A stretch of 64,000 bases of DNA from Bugulina stolonifera (Eukaryota; Bryozoa; Gymnolaemata; Cheilostomatida; Bugulidae), in the NCBI GenBank assembly GCA_935421135.1, contig OW285192.1, forward strand, positions 16,531,001 through 16,595,000, written 5' to 3'. Position numbers and translations under genes: made by a program. The notes beneath the pieces are model-generated. The model searched no databases, had not been told where the DNA came from, and saw only the letters and a program-made list of their open reading frames with translations. Shown piece by piece: positions 1 through 15,404 of the stretch (its first letter is position 1; each line of letters starts with the position of its first letter).

Positions 1-28
1 GAGTCTTGCCCGAAAGGATCTTTCTAAC

Positions 29-1151
29 ATGGCGGACTCTCCGTCCTCCCCGGAGCGGGCCTCGGATAGGGGCGAGACCACAACAACCAAGAAGAGGAAG
101 AACCCAAAAGGAGATGAAATCTGTGCTAAGAAAAAAAAGAAACCCCAGGTGATTGTAATATCAGATGATGATGATGATGGCCACGGAGCCGATACGGCTA
201 CGGAAGAAATGGATGGTGGTGAGACGACGAAGGGAAAAAAAGCTACCAAGTCCCCTTGCAAGGGGAAGAAAAAGAGCGGGGGACTAAGCCTGGAGAAAGC
301 TCGTGCAGTGGCGGCAACCCTAATGTAAGTAGCCCTATTCGTATATCTATAAATTACCGTACTATCTTTCTCCCGTTTAACCACTTTGTCGGATCTATAT
401 ACACCACTTTCATTATTGTAGGAGCATGGGAGCGGAGAAGAGGAGCTCTCTGCAGACAACGGTGAAGCTGTCGGAGCTAGAGCCAGGAACTGTGCTAGAA
501 GTGAGTGGAGGTTCGGTGGTTGAAACGGCATTCGGAAAAGCATTCTTAGCCAGGGCAAGCTATGTGGATGACAAGGGGATGAGACATTGCATCAGCTTTC
601 ACACCAACATTCGTCACGCCATGCCCAAGCTAGCGGATGTCAAAGAAGAGGAGCTAAAGGACCTTACCCTTCCACCTAGGATCATGGTGTACTTGGGACA
701 GCAGGAGACCGCTAAAGGACAAAACACATTCAACCGTATCGAGAGCGTGTGCTCCCTGCCAGGAGCAGCCATGAAAAAGCTGGCCGGTGACTTGAGAAAG
801 AAGACCTTGGCCCAGTTGGAAGAATTTTTTCGAGTGCAAACGCTATCTTCCTTCCCCGTTGGTTCTGTGCTGGTGGTGACCGCGCTCCGACCCACATACG
901 TCCCAAGATGCGGTGATGGTGATAATGCGAGCAACTCCATTGCCACCTACGAGTGCCGGATTGGAAACGAAGAAAAAAAGGGAGAAGTCTTCCTTCCGGG
1001 ACGTCTGGCAGTTTCGATGAAAGAGCTCCTCCCCTCCGTGATGGTGTACAAGGGACAGAAGACTTCCAAGAGCGGGAGAACATTCTACGATTGTGCCATT
1101 CTAGACTCCATCCTCGGCGAGCGTCTCCTCCCCGCCACTGCACAGTTTTGA
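29..1151 (+). CDS. Nuclear-type protein with SUMO-interaction-like motif and two OB-like repeats (2 exons)
   Basis: Exon 1 is 29-324 and exon 2 is 422-1151, joined by a 97-bp GT-AG intron (donor GTAAGT, acceptor TTGTAG). The frame is kept across the splice, giving 341 residues; the ATG at 29 sits in AACATGG. Residues 1-98 are charged and Lys-rich (several KKRK/KKKKK runs, likely nuclear localisation) and contain VIVISDDDDD, a textbook SUMO-interaction-type motif (hydrophobic core plus acidic run). The second exon appears to hold two related halves, each with a pattern of beta-rich OB-fold type: one opens at LSELEPGTVLEV and ends near MVYLGQQ, the other opens at LSSFPVGSVLVV and ends near MVYKGQK. 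The repeated 'MVY-GQ-...-G-TF' ending supports an internal duplication. I do not recognise a named family. A nucleic-acid-binding role is inference. GC content is clearly higher than in the transporter exons. It lies upstream of gene A on the same strand, possibly in one of its introns. Confidence 0.72.
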
Positions 1152-1181
1152 GGCAAAAACTTTTGTCATTCACACTCATTC

Positions 1182-1485
1182 GTGTCTACTTATCAATTGA
1201 TTTTATATTATTACTCTCAAACTCGTGTATCGTTAGCCTTACTCATATTTTTCATAGTCGTATATCGGATTTTATCGCTTGATTTTATATTATTACTCTC
1301 AAACGTATTGAAAATTAAAACAAACTCGCGTATCATTACCCTTACTCATATTTTTCGTAGTCACATATCAAGTTTTTTATCGATTGATTTTATATTATTA
1401 CTCTCAAACGCATTGAAAATTAAAACAAACTCGTGTATCATTACCCTGACTCATATTTTCATAGTCGTATATCATCTATTCTAGA
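1182..1485. repeat. Short tandem repeat, three units of about 80-105 bp
   Basis: Three imperfect units share the block TTTTATATTATTACTCTCAA and a following block TTACTCATATTTTTC-TAGTC. The second and third units also contain GAAAATTAAAACAAACTCG, missing from the first. The array starts right after the stop codon of the upstream gene, so it may lie in its 3' UTR. No coding potential is evident. Confidence 0.75.
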
Positions 1486-1544
1486 ATACATCACACACCA
1501 TTACTCTAACCCGTATTTTCCTTCGCTTCACCCTACTCCAGCCG

Positions 1545-2000
1545 ACGGTCCGCCCGCGAGGGTCGCGATGGGGTGGTTGGGGCGGGAGGGCGGGGGAGGG
1601 GCGGGGGATGGGCGGGGGGAGGGCGGCGTGGGGCCACGGCTGGACTCGCGAACGAGAACCGCCGCGAGGCGGAGGGCGAGGCGGAGGGGTTTGGGGTGGG
1701 GAGGGGTGGGGAGGGGCGGGGACGGGTGGAGGGAGGACGGGTGGGGTTCGCGGGGCGGGGGGGGCGCGCGCGTACGCGCGCGCCCCCTCGCCCGAGCCGT
1801 GGGATGGGGCGAGGGGTTTGCTCTTTAGACTGGGTTCCGCGGAACAGCCGATGAGGTTTTTGAAACCCCACCCGCGATGGGGGGGAGTAGGTTCTAGGGC
1901 TTTGCACATAGAGTGAGGTTTAGGGGAGAGGAGGGGCGAGAGGACGGGTGGGGTGGTCGTCCGCCCGGGGAGTTTTTGGATCTAGGGCTAATACGACGCG
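1545..2000 (+). other. GC-rich, G-run block with G-quadruplex potential and a CG palindrome
   Basis: The block is far richer in G and C than all sequence after about 2050. Runs of three or more G are frequent on the + strand; 1693-1721 has six G-runs separated by single bases, ideal for a G-quadruplex. Positions 1760-1787 are a perfect 28-bp palindrome with a CGCGCGTACGCGCG core, alternating purine-pyrimidine and so Z-DNA prone. A smaller palindrome GTTCCGCGGAAC lies at about 1832-1843. CpG is abundant, so a CpG-island-type promoter is possible. A join between sequences of different origin is the alternative. No credible gene is seen; ORFs here are Gly/Pro/Arg artefacts. Confidence 0.6.
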
Positions 2001-2309
2001 GAAAGGGCCGGGTGTCTGTGTAGATCTGCACTGACTATACTACTTTAGTGTGAGCTGTGTGCTAGTTTTATAATTGAAAAAGCAGTGACTGTCTTAGACA
2101 TACAATGTACATGGTAGTGAAATGCTGCCAGGGAGTAAGTCGTGGCTTCAAAGTCAGAATCTTCTTTTCGTAAAACAATTCCAAATTTAATTTCTACCAG
2201 TACTCACTTTCTTGGAAAATTTTGATGATCTGAGTGATTGGATCAATTAGAAGAAAAGCATGCAATAATCTATATCCTCCACATACATATGCATTTCCTT
2301 GTCTTGCAG

Positions 2310-7244
<4,935 letters not shown>

Positions 7245-7322
7245 ACCCCCCTGTAGCTAGAAAAAACGCTCATGGTTGCTTTTTGTCATCTATATGTCAG
7301 CAGAACTGCGGGGTCTGGTCTT

Positions 7323-7528
7323 GTCATCATAACCACAGATAGAAACTAGAGTAGAAACTAGAGTAGAACCTGGAGTAGAAACTGGAGTAGAAACTGGAGT
7401 AGAAACTAGAGTAGAAACTGGAGTGAAAACTGGAGTAGAAACTAGAGTAGAAACTAGAGTAGAAACTAGAGTAGAAACTAGAGTAGAAACTGGAGTAGAA
7501 ACTGGAGTAGAAACTGGAGTAGAAGCTG
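7323..7528. repeat. 12-bp minisatellite (GAGTAGAAACTA/G) just after gene A
   Basis: About 15 units alternate between GAGTAGAAACTA and GAGTAGAAACTG with a few changes. The array begins about 80 bp after the gene A stop codon, probably in its 3' UTR. The repeat length is a multiple of three, so it makes open antisense frames of four-residue repeats (STPV, SSFY); these are artefacts. Confidence 0.9.
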
Positions 7529-7770
7529 CGTAGAAATATTTCATCCATGTGTTATTTATTCTTTAATTTCAACCTTCTGCAATTAAAATAATAATGTCAT
7601 TATTTAACTCCATACAATAGTTTTTTCTGCACTCAGTACACCCACTGCATTTTCAATCCGTGAAATATTATGAAATATTATAATGCCGATCTAAAAGAGA
7701 AGACAATTCCCCGTTGAAATAGGGTGTATATAAGGGATGAAATGTTGTCAACTCATCAGCTTAAAAACTT
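7529..7770 (+). repeat. 3' flank of gene A, duplicated at 14822
   Basis: From AATATTTCATCCATGTG onward this segment matches about 14822-15050 in the same orientation, interrupted by small indels. Shared blocks include ACTGCATTTTCAAT, the ATTAAAATAAT region (a candidate poly(A) signal at 7582-7587), GTTGAAATA-NGTGTATAT and GATGAAAT. It marks the downstream end of the ABCC duplication unit. Confidence 0.75.
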
Positions 7771-8072
7771 GCTGCACCCTCTCTCTAACAGAGTAATATG
7801 GTGCTCCATCCAATTCAAATTGTTTTGCATGACCCTATTTACCTTGGAAAAACCATTCATACGTCATATACATTTACATTATATACATGCATATCTCATT
7901 TACATTTAGGCCTACATGTACATATATACCATGTATGCCATCATACATAGACATTTAGATGTACATGGGCAGCCTGCCCAAGTTTTGTAGTGCTCTTATA
8001 ACTCTACTTAATTTTTTTCAGAGTACATCTACTTTTTTCTCTTTAAGTTTCTCTGATGTGTATAAAATTGTA

Positions 8073-9149
8073 CCGTGGCCTATTTCTGCCACACGATGTG
8101 AAACTAAATTGCAATTTATATGATACTGAATCCTAAAATGAATGAAATAAAAATTAAATTTACCTGAAATAAAATAAATCATGTGAAACCAAACTGATAT
8201 TTAAATAAAATTTGCAGTTCATATGAAACTGAAAGTGAACTCACATGAAACCAAATTGCAATTCACCTGAAATGAAAGTTAGGGGTGTTACTCATAACAA
8301 CAAAACGAAACTACATTTAGTACATGAGTGGTGTGACAGGAAATAGTCCGTTATTTTGGTATTTTTAATTGTATTTTGGTGTTTACTTCAGATCCAAATA
8401 ATAAAAGTATAATATGTATTTCATCAACCTACTTGTAGGAAGGCGAATATTAGTAACAACACGCTTTTATGAGAGTATTTACAGTATTTTTAATAAAAAG
8501 TAAGTATTTAAATTTACATTTTGACAGTCTCGAAAAAAATGATAACATTTTATCAAGAATATTTACAACTTGTTTAGAGTTTTTGTGATTTAATGATAAA
8601 TTTTGTTGAAAATATACAAAATAACTATTAATATTACATTAAAACTATTACAAAATATAATAAAAGAGTTGTACTCTCAAGTCTCGATCTTATTAGTACT
8701 GCGAGAGTATTACTAACTGCTACATTTGTTCATTTGGTGCTAATTCCTTTATTTTGAGTGTTTCAATAATAATGTGAAAATATAAAAATCAATGGACTAA
8801 ATTGATGACATTTGCTATATCAAATTATTAATAATACCCAGTAATCTCAAAGACGCAAGTGTATCTCTACGCCAGGGTGGAGGTGTAGTTTCATTTTGCC
8901 ACAATAAGTAACGCCCATAAATTTTGTTTCATGTGAATTGGCATTTTGGTTTCAGGCGTTTTTCGTTTTCGTTTCATGTGAGTTCACTTTCAGTTTCATA
9001 TGAACTTCATATTTTATTTAACTTTCAGTTTAGTTTCACATGATTTATTTTATTTCAGGTGAATTTAATTTTTATTTTATTTCTTTTAGGATTCAGTATC
9101 ATGTAAATTGCAATTTAGTTTTACACTGTGTGGCAGAAATCGGCCACGG
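8073..9149. mobile_element. Non-autonomous DNA transposon with long TIRs and TA target site
   Basis: Left end CCGTGGCCTATTTCTGCC; right end read inward CCGTGGCCGATTTCTGCC. TA dinucleotides flank both ends (8071-8072, 9150-9151). The inverted arms are about 220 bp (8073-8290 and about 8925-9149) and share motifs such as ACTAAATTGCAATTTA and GAACTCACATGAAAC. The interior is AT-rich with no ORF. The TA duplication suggests a Tc1/mariner-type origin. Confidence 0.8.
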
Positions 9150-9278
9150 TAAAATTGGCTACTATTAGATATATTTGAAGGAATGTACATGCACCAAGAC
9201 TATTGAAAGTGTTTGGTCTGCTTGTCCACTTATATAAGCAAAAGCTATCACTATTTCGAGGAAAGAATTGCAGTAAAT

Positions 9279-12200
9279 ATGCTGCCATCAGATGGGTATG
9301 TACCTACGGAGGAGGACAAGGAATATAAAGAACGGAAACATCTTTTACCATACAGGAAAGAGTCAAAGTAAGATGGTGTATTATCAGATATTGTATATAA
9401 GTATTGTTATCAATAAGCGTACTACCTCAGGTTGCCAATTTCAGGAAATGGTCAAAGTGAAACTATGTTTCCATGTTTATTATAGGCTGCATTTCCGGTT
9501 AGATGCTGCAACCACTTTTATTTCACTACATGCCCTACCAAAGGAAATTTGTTATATAAATGTACATGTACATGTGCATTGTATATTATACACATACATA
9601 CATGTAGTAACGTGTATTTAAAGCTTGAATTAGAATTTTAAATCACAAAGTTGTATATTTTATGCACTTATATACTGTATACTCGTATATCAGGGGTTCC
9701 CAATCGTTTTTAGCCTAAGTACCCCTTAGCAGTCATGTAGCAAACAACGTACCCCTTAGCAGTCATGTAGCAAACAACGTAGCCCTTAGCAGTCATGTAG
9801 CAAACAACGTACCCCTTTGTAAATCTGTGCTTAACCAAGAATATCTTTGGTTTAACTCAATTAATACTACATGTATACATTATCAAAGTGCACCTCTTCA
9901 ACAAGTAAATAACTGCAGCATGGTATGAAATTTTTATTTATTAATTCTTTAATGATAACTGCGCAATGTAACTTTCATTGACTGTAATGTTTTATGGCTT
10001 TCACACTGGTTTAGCTGAACTTCAGTTGCATCAGTAAGTCATTTGATGTTCAGTTCAGCAATAGATAATGATAATCCATATTGATGGTCTGTAACCAAAA
10101 ATCACTGTCAAAAATGTGTTAAGTTGGTAGCTTGCTTTGTACCCCCTAGATTTCTAAAGTGTACCCTTAGGGCTACATGTACCCCAGGTTGAGAACTCCT
10201 GGTATGTATGTATAGGCGAGTGTCACAATATACATACATATACATGTAGCTAAAGTACTAATGATAGCACTGGAAAATAAAGGCACACTCTTAGTACTGC
10301 TGATAAATTTGTGGACTTTCTTGAACGTATTTTAGCATGTATGTAGGTCTTAAATTGTGTCAAGTATGTAATATAAGAGAACAGTAAGACATACATGTAC
10401 ATGTAGATCTACATTAAGAAGTATGGTATCACATAGTTATCTACACATATTTAGTACAAAGTATGTTTAAAGCAATTATGACACGCGCTGTGATAATAGC
10501 TTTGAGACTAGCTATGTAATTATAATGAAGGTGCCTGACTTTAAAGCTGCATGTACACTGCACCAACGTATCTTCAGATTTGTCTACACCCAACAAGTTC
10601 AGATTACATAATGCCCTTGTTTCACAGCAATAGTAAAATTTCTGAAGAAGCTTGTATAATGTATAATGTGGGATTGTGCATCTTGATTTTCCAGTTGCAT
10701 TTGAATTAGCAACCAATAGCGTCACGCAATACAGTTTGGGCAAGAGAGCACATCTCTGCATCTGTCATACGAATTGCTGCTAACCTGAATATAAGAGGCT
10801 GCATCGAATATGCACATAAATCACCTGCCACAACCTGTCACAACCCCTTTAAGCATGTTTACTATATCATGTATGTCAGAATACTTCTGCAAGTGAACAC
10901 AGTATTTTTCATGCTGTACCTGTATTATAGTTCCCCATAGATTTTTTACAATGATAATGTCTATAGGAAATTCATTATTATTTTTATTATTGTTATATTC
11001 GGAAATGGTTTATTGGCTTCAAAAACATTCTATTTCTTCTATCCATTGCACAAACACAGATTTAAAGATCTCTGGAGAGAAGAAGTTGCTAAACAAGGTC
11101 GAGACAAGGCATCAGTTCCTCATACTATATATAGAATGATAGAAACTAGATACATCTGTGCCAGTCTGCTCAACCTACTCCTTGATATAGTGGCTATTCT
11201 ACGATCTGTAAGTTAAAAACTGTTTATATCAATACCAAGTTGTCAGTTTCTACAGCTACTTCCAGAATAATATGGGTCTTACTTACTTGTTATTGGTTTT
11301 CCCTGCTCCTTGTTTGGTATGTTTAATATAGGCCTACATGTGCATTCAATACAATTATTTGATTACTCAGAAACAAATAGCTTCTTTTCCATTAGTGTTC
11401 TACTGTTACATAACTTTCTGCTTGATAAAAATTGAGCTAACTCTAAAGATTTTCACATACTAAGCAATAGCCAGGTGCAATTATATGTAGGACATACAGA
11501 ACCACTTGCAATCATTCGGATATGGAATCTTTATTTCAGGCATATCTCCTAAGAAGACTTCTGGTGATGATGCAAACACCAGGGTCTGACTATGGTACAC
11601 ACACACAGGTGGCATACATAATACTCATAGCGTTCTGTTCTGTCATCAGATCTACATGTATGTCTCTCCCAGCAATGTTTAACATTGCTAGTCTATCAGG
11701 TATACTTGTATTTATGGCCGATTGTCAACAAAATATCGTTAGCAGATTATCTCTTTACTATTCTGAAAACACTACTGAATGGTCAATGATACAAAAAGGA
11801 AACACTTCCTAATACCGCTAACAACCATGACGGGGTTTGAACCTTTAACCACTGGTTCAAAACCAGTCAAATCTAGCAACACATTGTGTTTATTTCCTGT
11901 AGGGAGAGAGTCGATGATTGTGTAACTAGTTATGCATGAACGTAACTTGTATTATATAACGTGCAGTCATGTACAATGTATGTTATGAATTATAATCACA
12001 ACATTATACAGGTATAAGGATTAGGAGGGGAGTTCTTTCATATGTCTTTAAGAAGATTTTATACTGCAGAACTCAGAGCAATTCTATTGGCAATGCAAGT
12101 ATCTGTTCCATGCATTTAGGACATAGAATTATAGTATTACGTAATATCTCTATCATTACTGATCCACATAACTGTGACCCTTCTCTGTAATATTCCAAAA

Positions 12201-12417
12201 GTTTAACTCGTTTGTATAATTTTATTCAACATAAACTTCGTTTTAGTTGGTAAACCTGTGCACAAACGATGGGCAGAGATTACATGATGCAATACTCTAC
12301 GCCCCCTTCTTATGTAGCTTTGTGCCTGTGATTGGATCAGTTGTGTATTCATGGTATCTCATTGGACCATGGGGTCTCCTTGGATTTGCAATAATCTTTG
12401 CCTTCATTCTATTGCAA
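9279..12417 (+). pseudogene. ABCC5-like transporter, 5' part only (gene B)
   Basis: Exons matching gene C: 9279-9367 (exon 1, start MLPSDGYVPTEEDKEYKE), 11060-11207 (exon 3, FKDLWREEVAKQGRDK), 11540-11699 (exon 4, MQTPGSDYGTHT), 12012-12094 (exon 5, RRGVLSYVFKKIL), 12247-12417 (exon 6, LVNLCTNDGQRLHDA). Exon 2, present in gene C, is not found between 9368 and 11059. Skipping it keeps the frame, so exons 1-3-4-5-6 form 217 open codons covering the N-terminus and first transmembrane helices. No later exon follows. The intron after exon 5 starts with GC (AAT|GCAAGT) instead of GT. There are no stops or frameshifts in the remaining exons, so the loss may be recent. It is most likely a truncated pseudogene; a short transcribed fragment is possible. 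Confidence 0.85.
9691..10201. mobile_element. hAT-like element with internal 31-bp triplication, intron 1 of gene B
   Basis: Left end CAGGGGTTCCCAATC; right end read inward CAGGAGTTCTCAACC, a typical hAT terminal pattern. Inside, 9719-9810 has three copies of a unit containing CCCTTAGCAGTCATGTAGC. The flanking 8-mers (TCGTATAT, GTATGTAT) do not match, so the target duplication is not supported. Confidence 0.6.
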
Positions 12418-13027
12418 GTAAGTTCAACAGTCTATACTGCATTAGGATAGGCTGTTAACCATGTCTATAAAATCATTTATGCTTGTGAACGTCCAGGCAA
12501 AATTTAAATAAAGGGCAGAAAATTGCGCAGTGTTGCAGAGGAAGTAATGTTGTCTAGTATATGCGGACTAGTACAATCGTGTATATGTTCTAAAATCAGG
12601 TAGAGCAGTAAAACAAAATACTCGCGAAGAGAGGCGAGGTTTTCTTCCGAAAGTGAACCGACAATGTCATCCCAGCAGTTCCAAGTGGTCCACTCACCTT
12701 TTAGCATTAAATCTCGATTGAAAGAAATCATAGTGCTACCGGTTTTTTACTATCCACTCGCGTCTAAGCTCAATCTGAAAGTGATACTCTTCTGGTTCGG
12801 ATTGGTGCTAAATAAGAAATATCTCTTTTAGATCACGTGTTAGACCTCAACCAATTAGAAATCAGTCTGAATGAGAGAAGAGTTTGAAAGACATTGTTTT
12901 GTTACCAGTTTTGAGGATATAACCGGCAAACCTCTCAACTAGGTGTGGGAAAGCTTCACAAGAAATTCTAATGCATTAAAAAATATTTAACAATACAACA
13001 AAGCTTACCCCACTCGTCTCCGCCCGC
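12418..13027. other. Break region after gene B, no clear feature
   Basis: The sequence follows the last recognisable exon of gene B and runs to the 3' end of the minus-strand polymerase fragment. I see no further transporter exon. An antisense ORF at 12504-12731 has no recognisable domain. Confidence 0.4.
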
Positions 13028-13806
13028 TCAACAGTCGATAGTAGAGGTTGTGACTCCGTCAACATCAACCTTCCTCTTAGCGTAGAAGTAGCTAAGCCCG
13101 CTTTTGAGCTGCGTGTAGGTGAAAGTCTGATTGTCTTTGATCATGAAACCTCGATTACTCCCGTGAAAAGTCTCTTTCGTCTTTAGCACGGAGAGAAATG
13201 TCTCTTTGGTGAGATCATTCCCTTGCTTGTTGAGTCCCTTGCTACTATACTTACAATCATTGTCTTCACTCCAACAAAAGTACGTTTTGGAGTTGAGTGC
13301 TACGACTCCCCTACTCTTGAACTCTTCTTTAAAGAGTCCCAGTGTGCGAGTGTCATACCTGTATGTCTTTTCGCAGCAATCACCACCCTTCCACGACTCG
13401 CCCTCTAATCGAGTCTTTACAAAGGCTGACTTATGCTCCTCGCAGTAGGGGCAAGGAAACCACTCTCCATACTCTTCGTAGAACGTCTCTCGCATTTCTG
13501 GACAAATAACATCTTCGATACTCTCAGCACTGAGCGCCATGTAAGCACTGTCCGTATCCATCTCTACGTACTCGAAATCAGTCCTACTGACAAACCTGTG
13601 TGCGAGAAAGAAAAATGAATGCCTACGAGAAGGTAGTGAACCCAGTTTTTTTCTCACCTTTTTCTTAATGTGTGAAATTGTAAGGAAATGTATTGTAACA
13701 TCTAATCGACTAACCTATCCATGAAGTCATAGTAAAACTGTAGCATCCTTAGCTTAGCTATCTGCAGTATGACAAATCCTACTATTGAAGGGATATCCAT
13801 ACGTAT
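13028..13806 (-). pseudogene. B-family DNA polymerase, C-terminal fragment, spliced
   Basis: Two minus-strand exons: 13806-13715 and 13595-13028, joined by a GT-AG intron in phase 2. The upstream exon encodes a helix-like IPSIVGFVILQIAKLRM stretch and FYYDFMD. The downstream exon continues through VEMDTDSAYMAL, the polymerase motif C (D-T-D-S) of protein-primed-type PolB found in Polinton/adintovirus-like elements and their genomic relatives, then LNSKTYFCW, YSSKGL and a stop at 13028-13030. A tiny exon at about 13977-13936 could precede it, with weak support. The N-terminal exonuclease and most of the palm are missing. The open frame of 218 codons is intact. Introns are unusual for such polymerases. 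It occupies the place where the rest of gene B should be. Catalytic competence is impossible in this fragment. Confidence 0.75.
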
Positions 13807-13810
13807 CTAT

Positions 13811-13858
13811 GGGAGAGAGAGAGAGTGGGAGTGTGGGAGAGAGAGAGAGTATCAACGG
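13811..13858. repeat. GA-rich microsatellite in the polymerase intron
   Basis: GAGAGAGAGAGTGGGAGTGTGGGA-type simple repeat. On the minus strand it forms the polypyrimidine tract (CTCTCTCTCCCATAG) of the acceptor for the exon at 13806. Confidence 0.8.
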
Positions 13859-13966
13859 ATGTATGCATCATCAACATTGTAGACTCGGGAAAGAAAGTAA
13901 GTGAAAAGTGATAATATGTAGAATAGACAACTCACCCCAGACCGGCAGCCACGGTCCGTGCATTGC

Positions 13967-14070
13967 TCAGATCTCCTCTACGTTTAAGTTTCCATCATTC
14001 CTCTTCTTTATCTTGTCCACAACTTTCACCACCACAATGTCATCATCATCTTCTTCGGATGAGAGGATAA
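13967..14070 (-). CDS. Orphan 3'-terminal exon with SUMO-interaction-like motif
   Basis: Read on the minus strand, an acceptor (GACACAG) at 14071 opens a 33-residue end: VILSSEEDDDD followed by IVVVKVVDKIKKRN and a TGA at 13969-13967. The hydrophobic core plus acidic run resembles the motif in the protein at 29-1151. The upstream exons are absent (a minisatellite begins about 100 bp away). It may be the tail of an unrelated broken gene or part of the same mobile unit as the polymerase fragment. Confidence 0.35.
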
Positions 14071-14179
14071 CTGTGTCATAATCATATTATTAGCTGAAAC
14101 TGTTTTTAGCAAGTTATTAGCTCTCATACTGAATACATATCATCTGGGGGTGATTACCCACCCCACCCCTAGCCTAGGA

Positions 14180-14432
14180 GGGTCCTCTGAGGTCGGAGGG
14201 AGTCGGAGGGGTCGGAGAGGGTCGGAGGGGGTCGGAGAGGGTCGGAGAGGGTCGGAGGGGGTCGGAGGGGGTCGGAGAGGGTCGGAGGGGGTCGGAGGGG
14301 GTCGGAGAGGGGTGGGAGAGGGTCGGAGAGGGGTGGGAGAAAATCGGAGGGGGTCAGAGAGGGGTGGGAGAGGGTCGGAGGGGGTGGGAGAGAGTCGGAG
14401 GGGGTCGGAGGGGGTCAGAGAGGGGTGGGAGA
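14180..14432. repeat. 10-bp G-rich minisatellite (GGTCGGAGGG/GGTCGGAGAG)
   Basis: About 25 units, with GGTGGGAGAG variants in the right half. The + strand is almost all purine, giving a polypurine mirror tract with triplex and G-quadruplex potential. Long ORFs on both strands (Gly/Arg/Ser and Pro/Leu) are artefacts. Confidence 0.9.
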
Positions 14433-14445
14433 GGGCCACATAAAA

Positions 14446-14821
14446 GGGTCGGCCTTGGCACAAAATGTGCTTACAATAGTGTGAAACATGTCATATATAA
14501 TTATGAGTCCAATACATAAGGTCGGCCACAAGGTTACTTAATACAAATGGCAAAAAGACTCTATTTAAATACAATCAAGCAAGGGCAAACAATTACCAAG
14601 AATATTTGTGGGAAAAACCAAGTTGCAATACAAGTGTAATTCCAAAGCCTGTTGCTAGTATATAAAAGACATGCAGTATATAATACAGTTGGATAATGAT
14701 AGGTAACACGCATGAGTATAAATGCAATACAAGGTAAGATGTCATGCATGAATGAATAGTGTCAGTGTTTAATGTTATGGACCTTGAAGGTCCACTACAC
14801 CAATGTGGTTCGTTTCACTAC
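14446..14821. repeat. 3' part of an LTR-like repeat
   Basis: Starts GGTCGGCCTTGGCACAAAAT and matches the right part of the copies at 17980 and 22651, including GTGGGAAAAACCA and CAGTGT. It ends CACTACA. The following ATATTTCATCC is the sequence found undisturbed at 7537, so the junction with host DNA is clear. The left part is missing. Confidence 0.7.
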
Positions 14822-15050
14822 AATATTTCATCCATGTGCTACTTATGTTTAAATTTCAAACTTACGGAATTAAAATAATTATACAGTTCTTTAACTCCAC
14901 ACCATCATTTTATCTGTTCTCTCTTTACATCTACTGCATTTTCAATTTATGAAATACATGTGAATTATAGATCAAAGAGAGAAAATCAGTCCTTGTTGAA
15001 ATATTGTGTATATTATGAGGAATGAAATTTTGTGGACTTAAAAACATACT
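14822..15050 (+). repeat. 3' flank of the gene B unit, copy of 7529-7770
   Basis: Same blocks in the same order and orientation as after gene A (candidate ATTAAA at 14869-14874, ACTGCATTTTCAAT, GTTGAAATA). It shows that the gene B locus once ended here. Confidence 0.75.
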
Positions 15051-15070
15051 AGCGTAGCAAAGTAGCAAGT

Positions 15071-15127
15071 GGTGGTGGGGTATTAAAAATGCTATACATG
15101 TATAGCACTTTTAATACCCCACCACCA
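15071..15127. repeat. Near-perfect 57-bp palindrome
   Basis: TGGTGGTGGGGTATTAAAAA on the left pairs with the reverse reading of the right arm, with one mismatch and one missing G. The centre is TGCTATACATGTATAGCA. It abuts the left end of the long-TIR element at 15128. Confidence 0.8.
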
Positions 15128-15404
15128 GTTGTGGGAATGAATCCATCATGGGTTCAAAAGGTCGACTGCAAGTGCTCGTTTCCGTTGGAGGTTTTTATGA
15201 ATTGTTGAGTAGCATAAATCTAATTTTAATTCTCTTTTCAAAACCGTTAGATGTCATGGTTGCTTCGTAGAAGACGATGAAACATTAATATTTTAAGCTT
15301 TGGTAAAAGAAACAAAATCTTTCAGAGATATTGTTGAAAGGTGCCAATCCAACACGAAAAGATTAATTTCTAAATTTGTCAGCTAAAGTTAAGTTTCAGC
15401 TTAA

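Noticed and set aside
7290..7548. Antisense ORFs with STPV and SSFY repeats
   Set aside because: Product of a 12-bp minisatellite; both overlapping frames are open for the same reason.
11826..11890. tRNA-like sequence on the minus strand (ACTGG-loop-CCAGT stem, GGTTCAAACCCC)
   Set aside because: The anticodon-like stem and a B-box-like motif are present, but the acceptor and T stems do not pair and no A box is clear.
14140..14463. Pro-rich and Gly/Arg-rich ORFs on both strands
   Set aside because: Artefacts of the 10-bp G-rich minisatellite.
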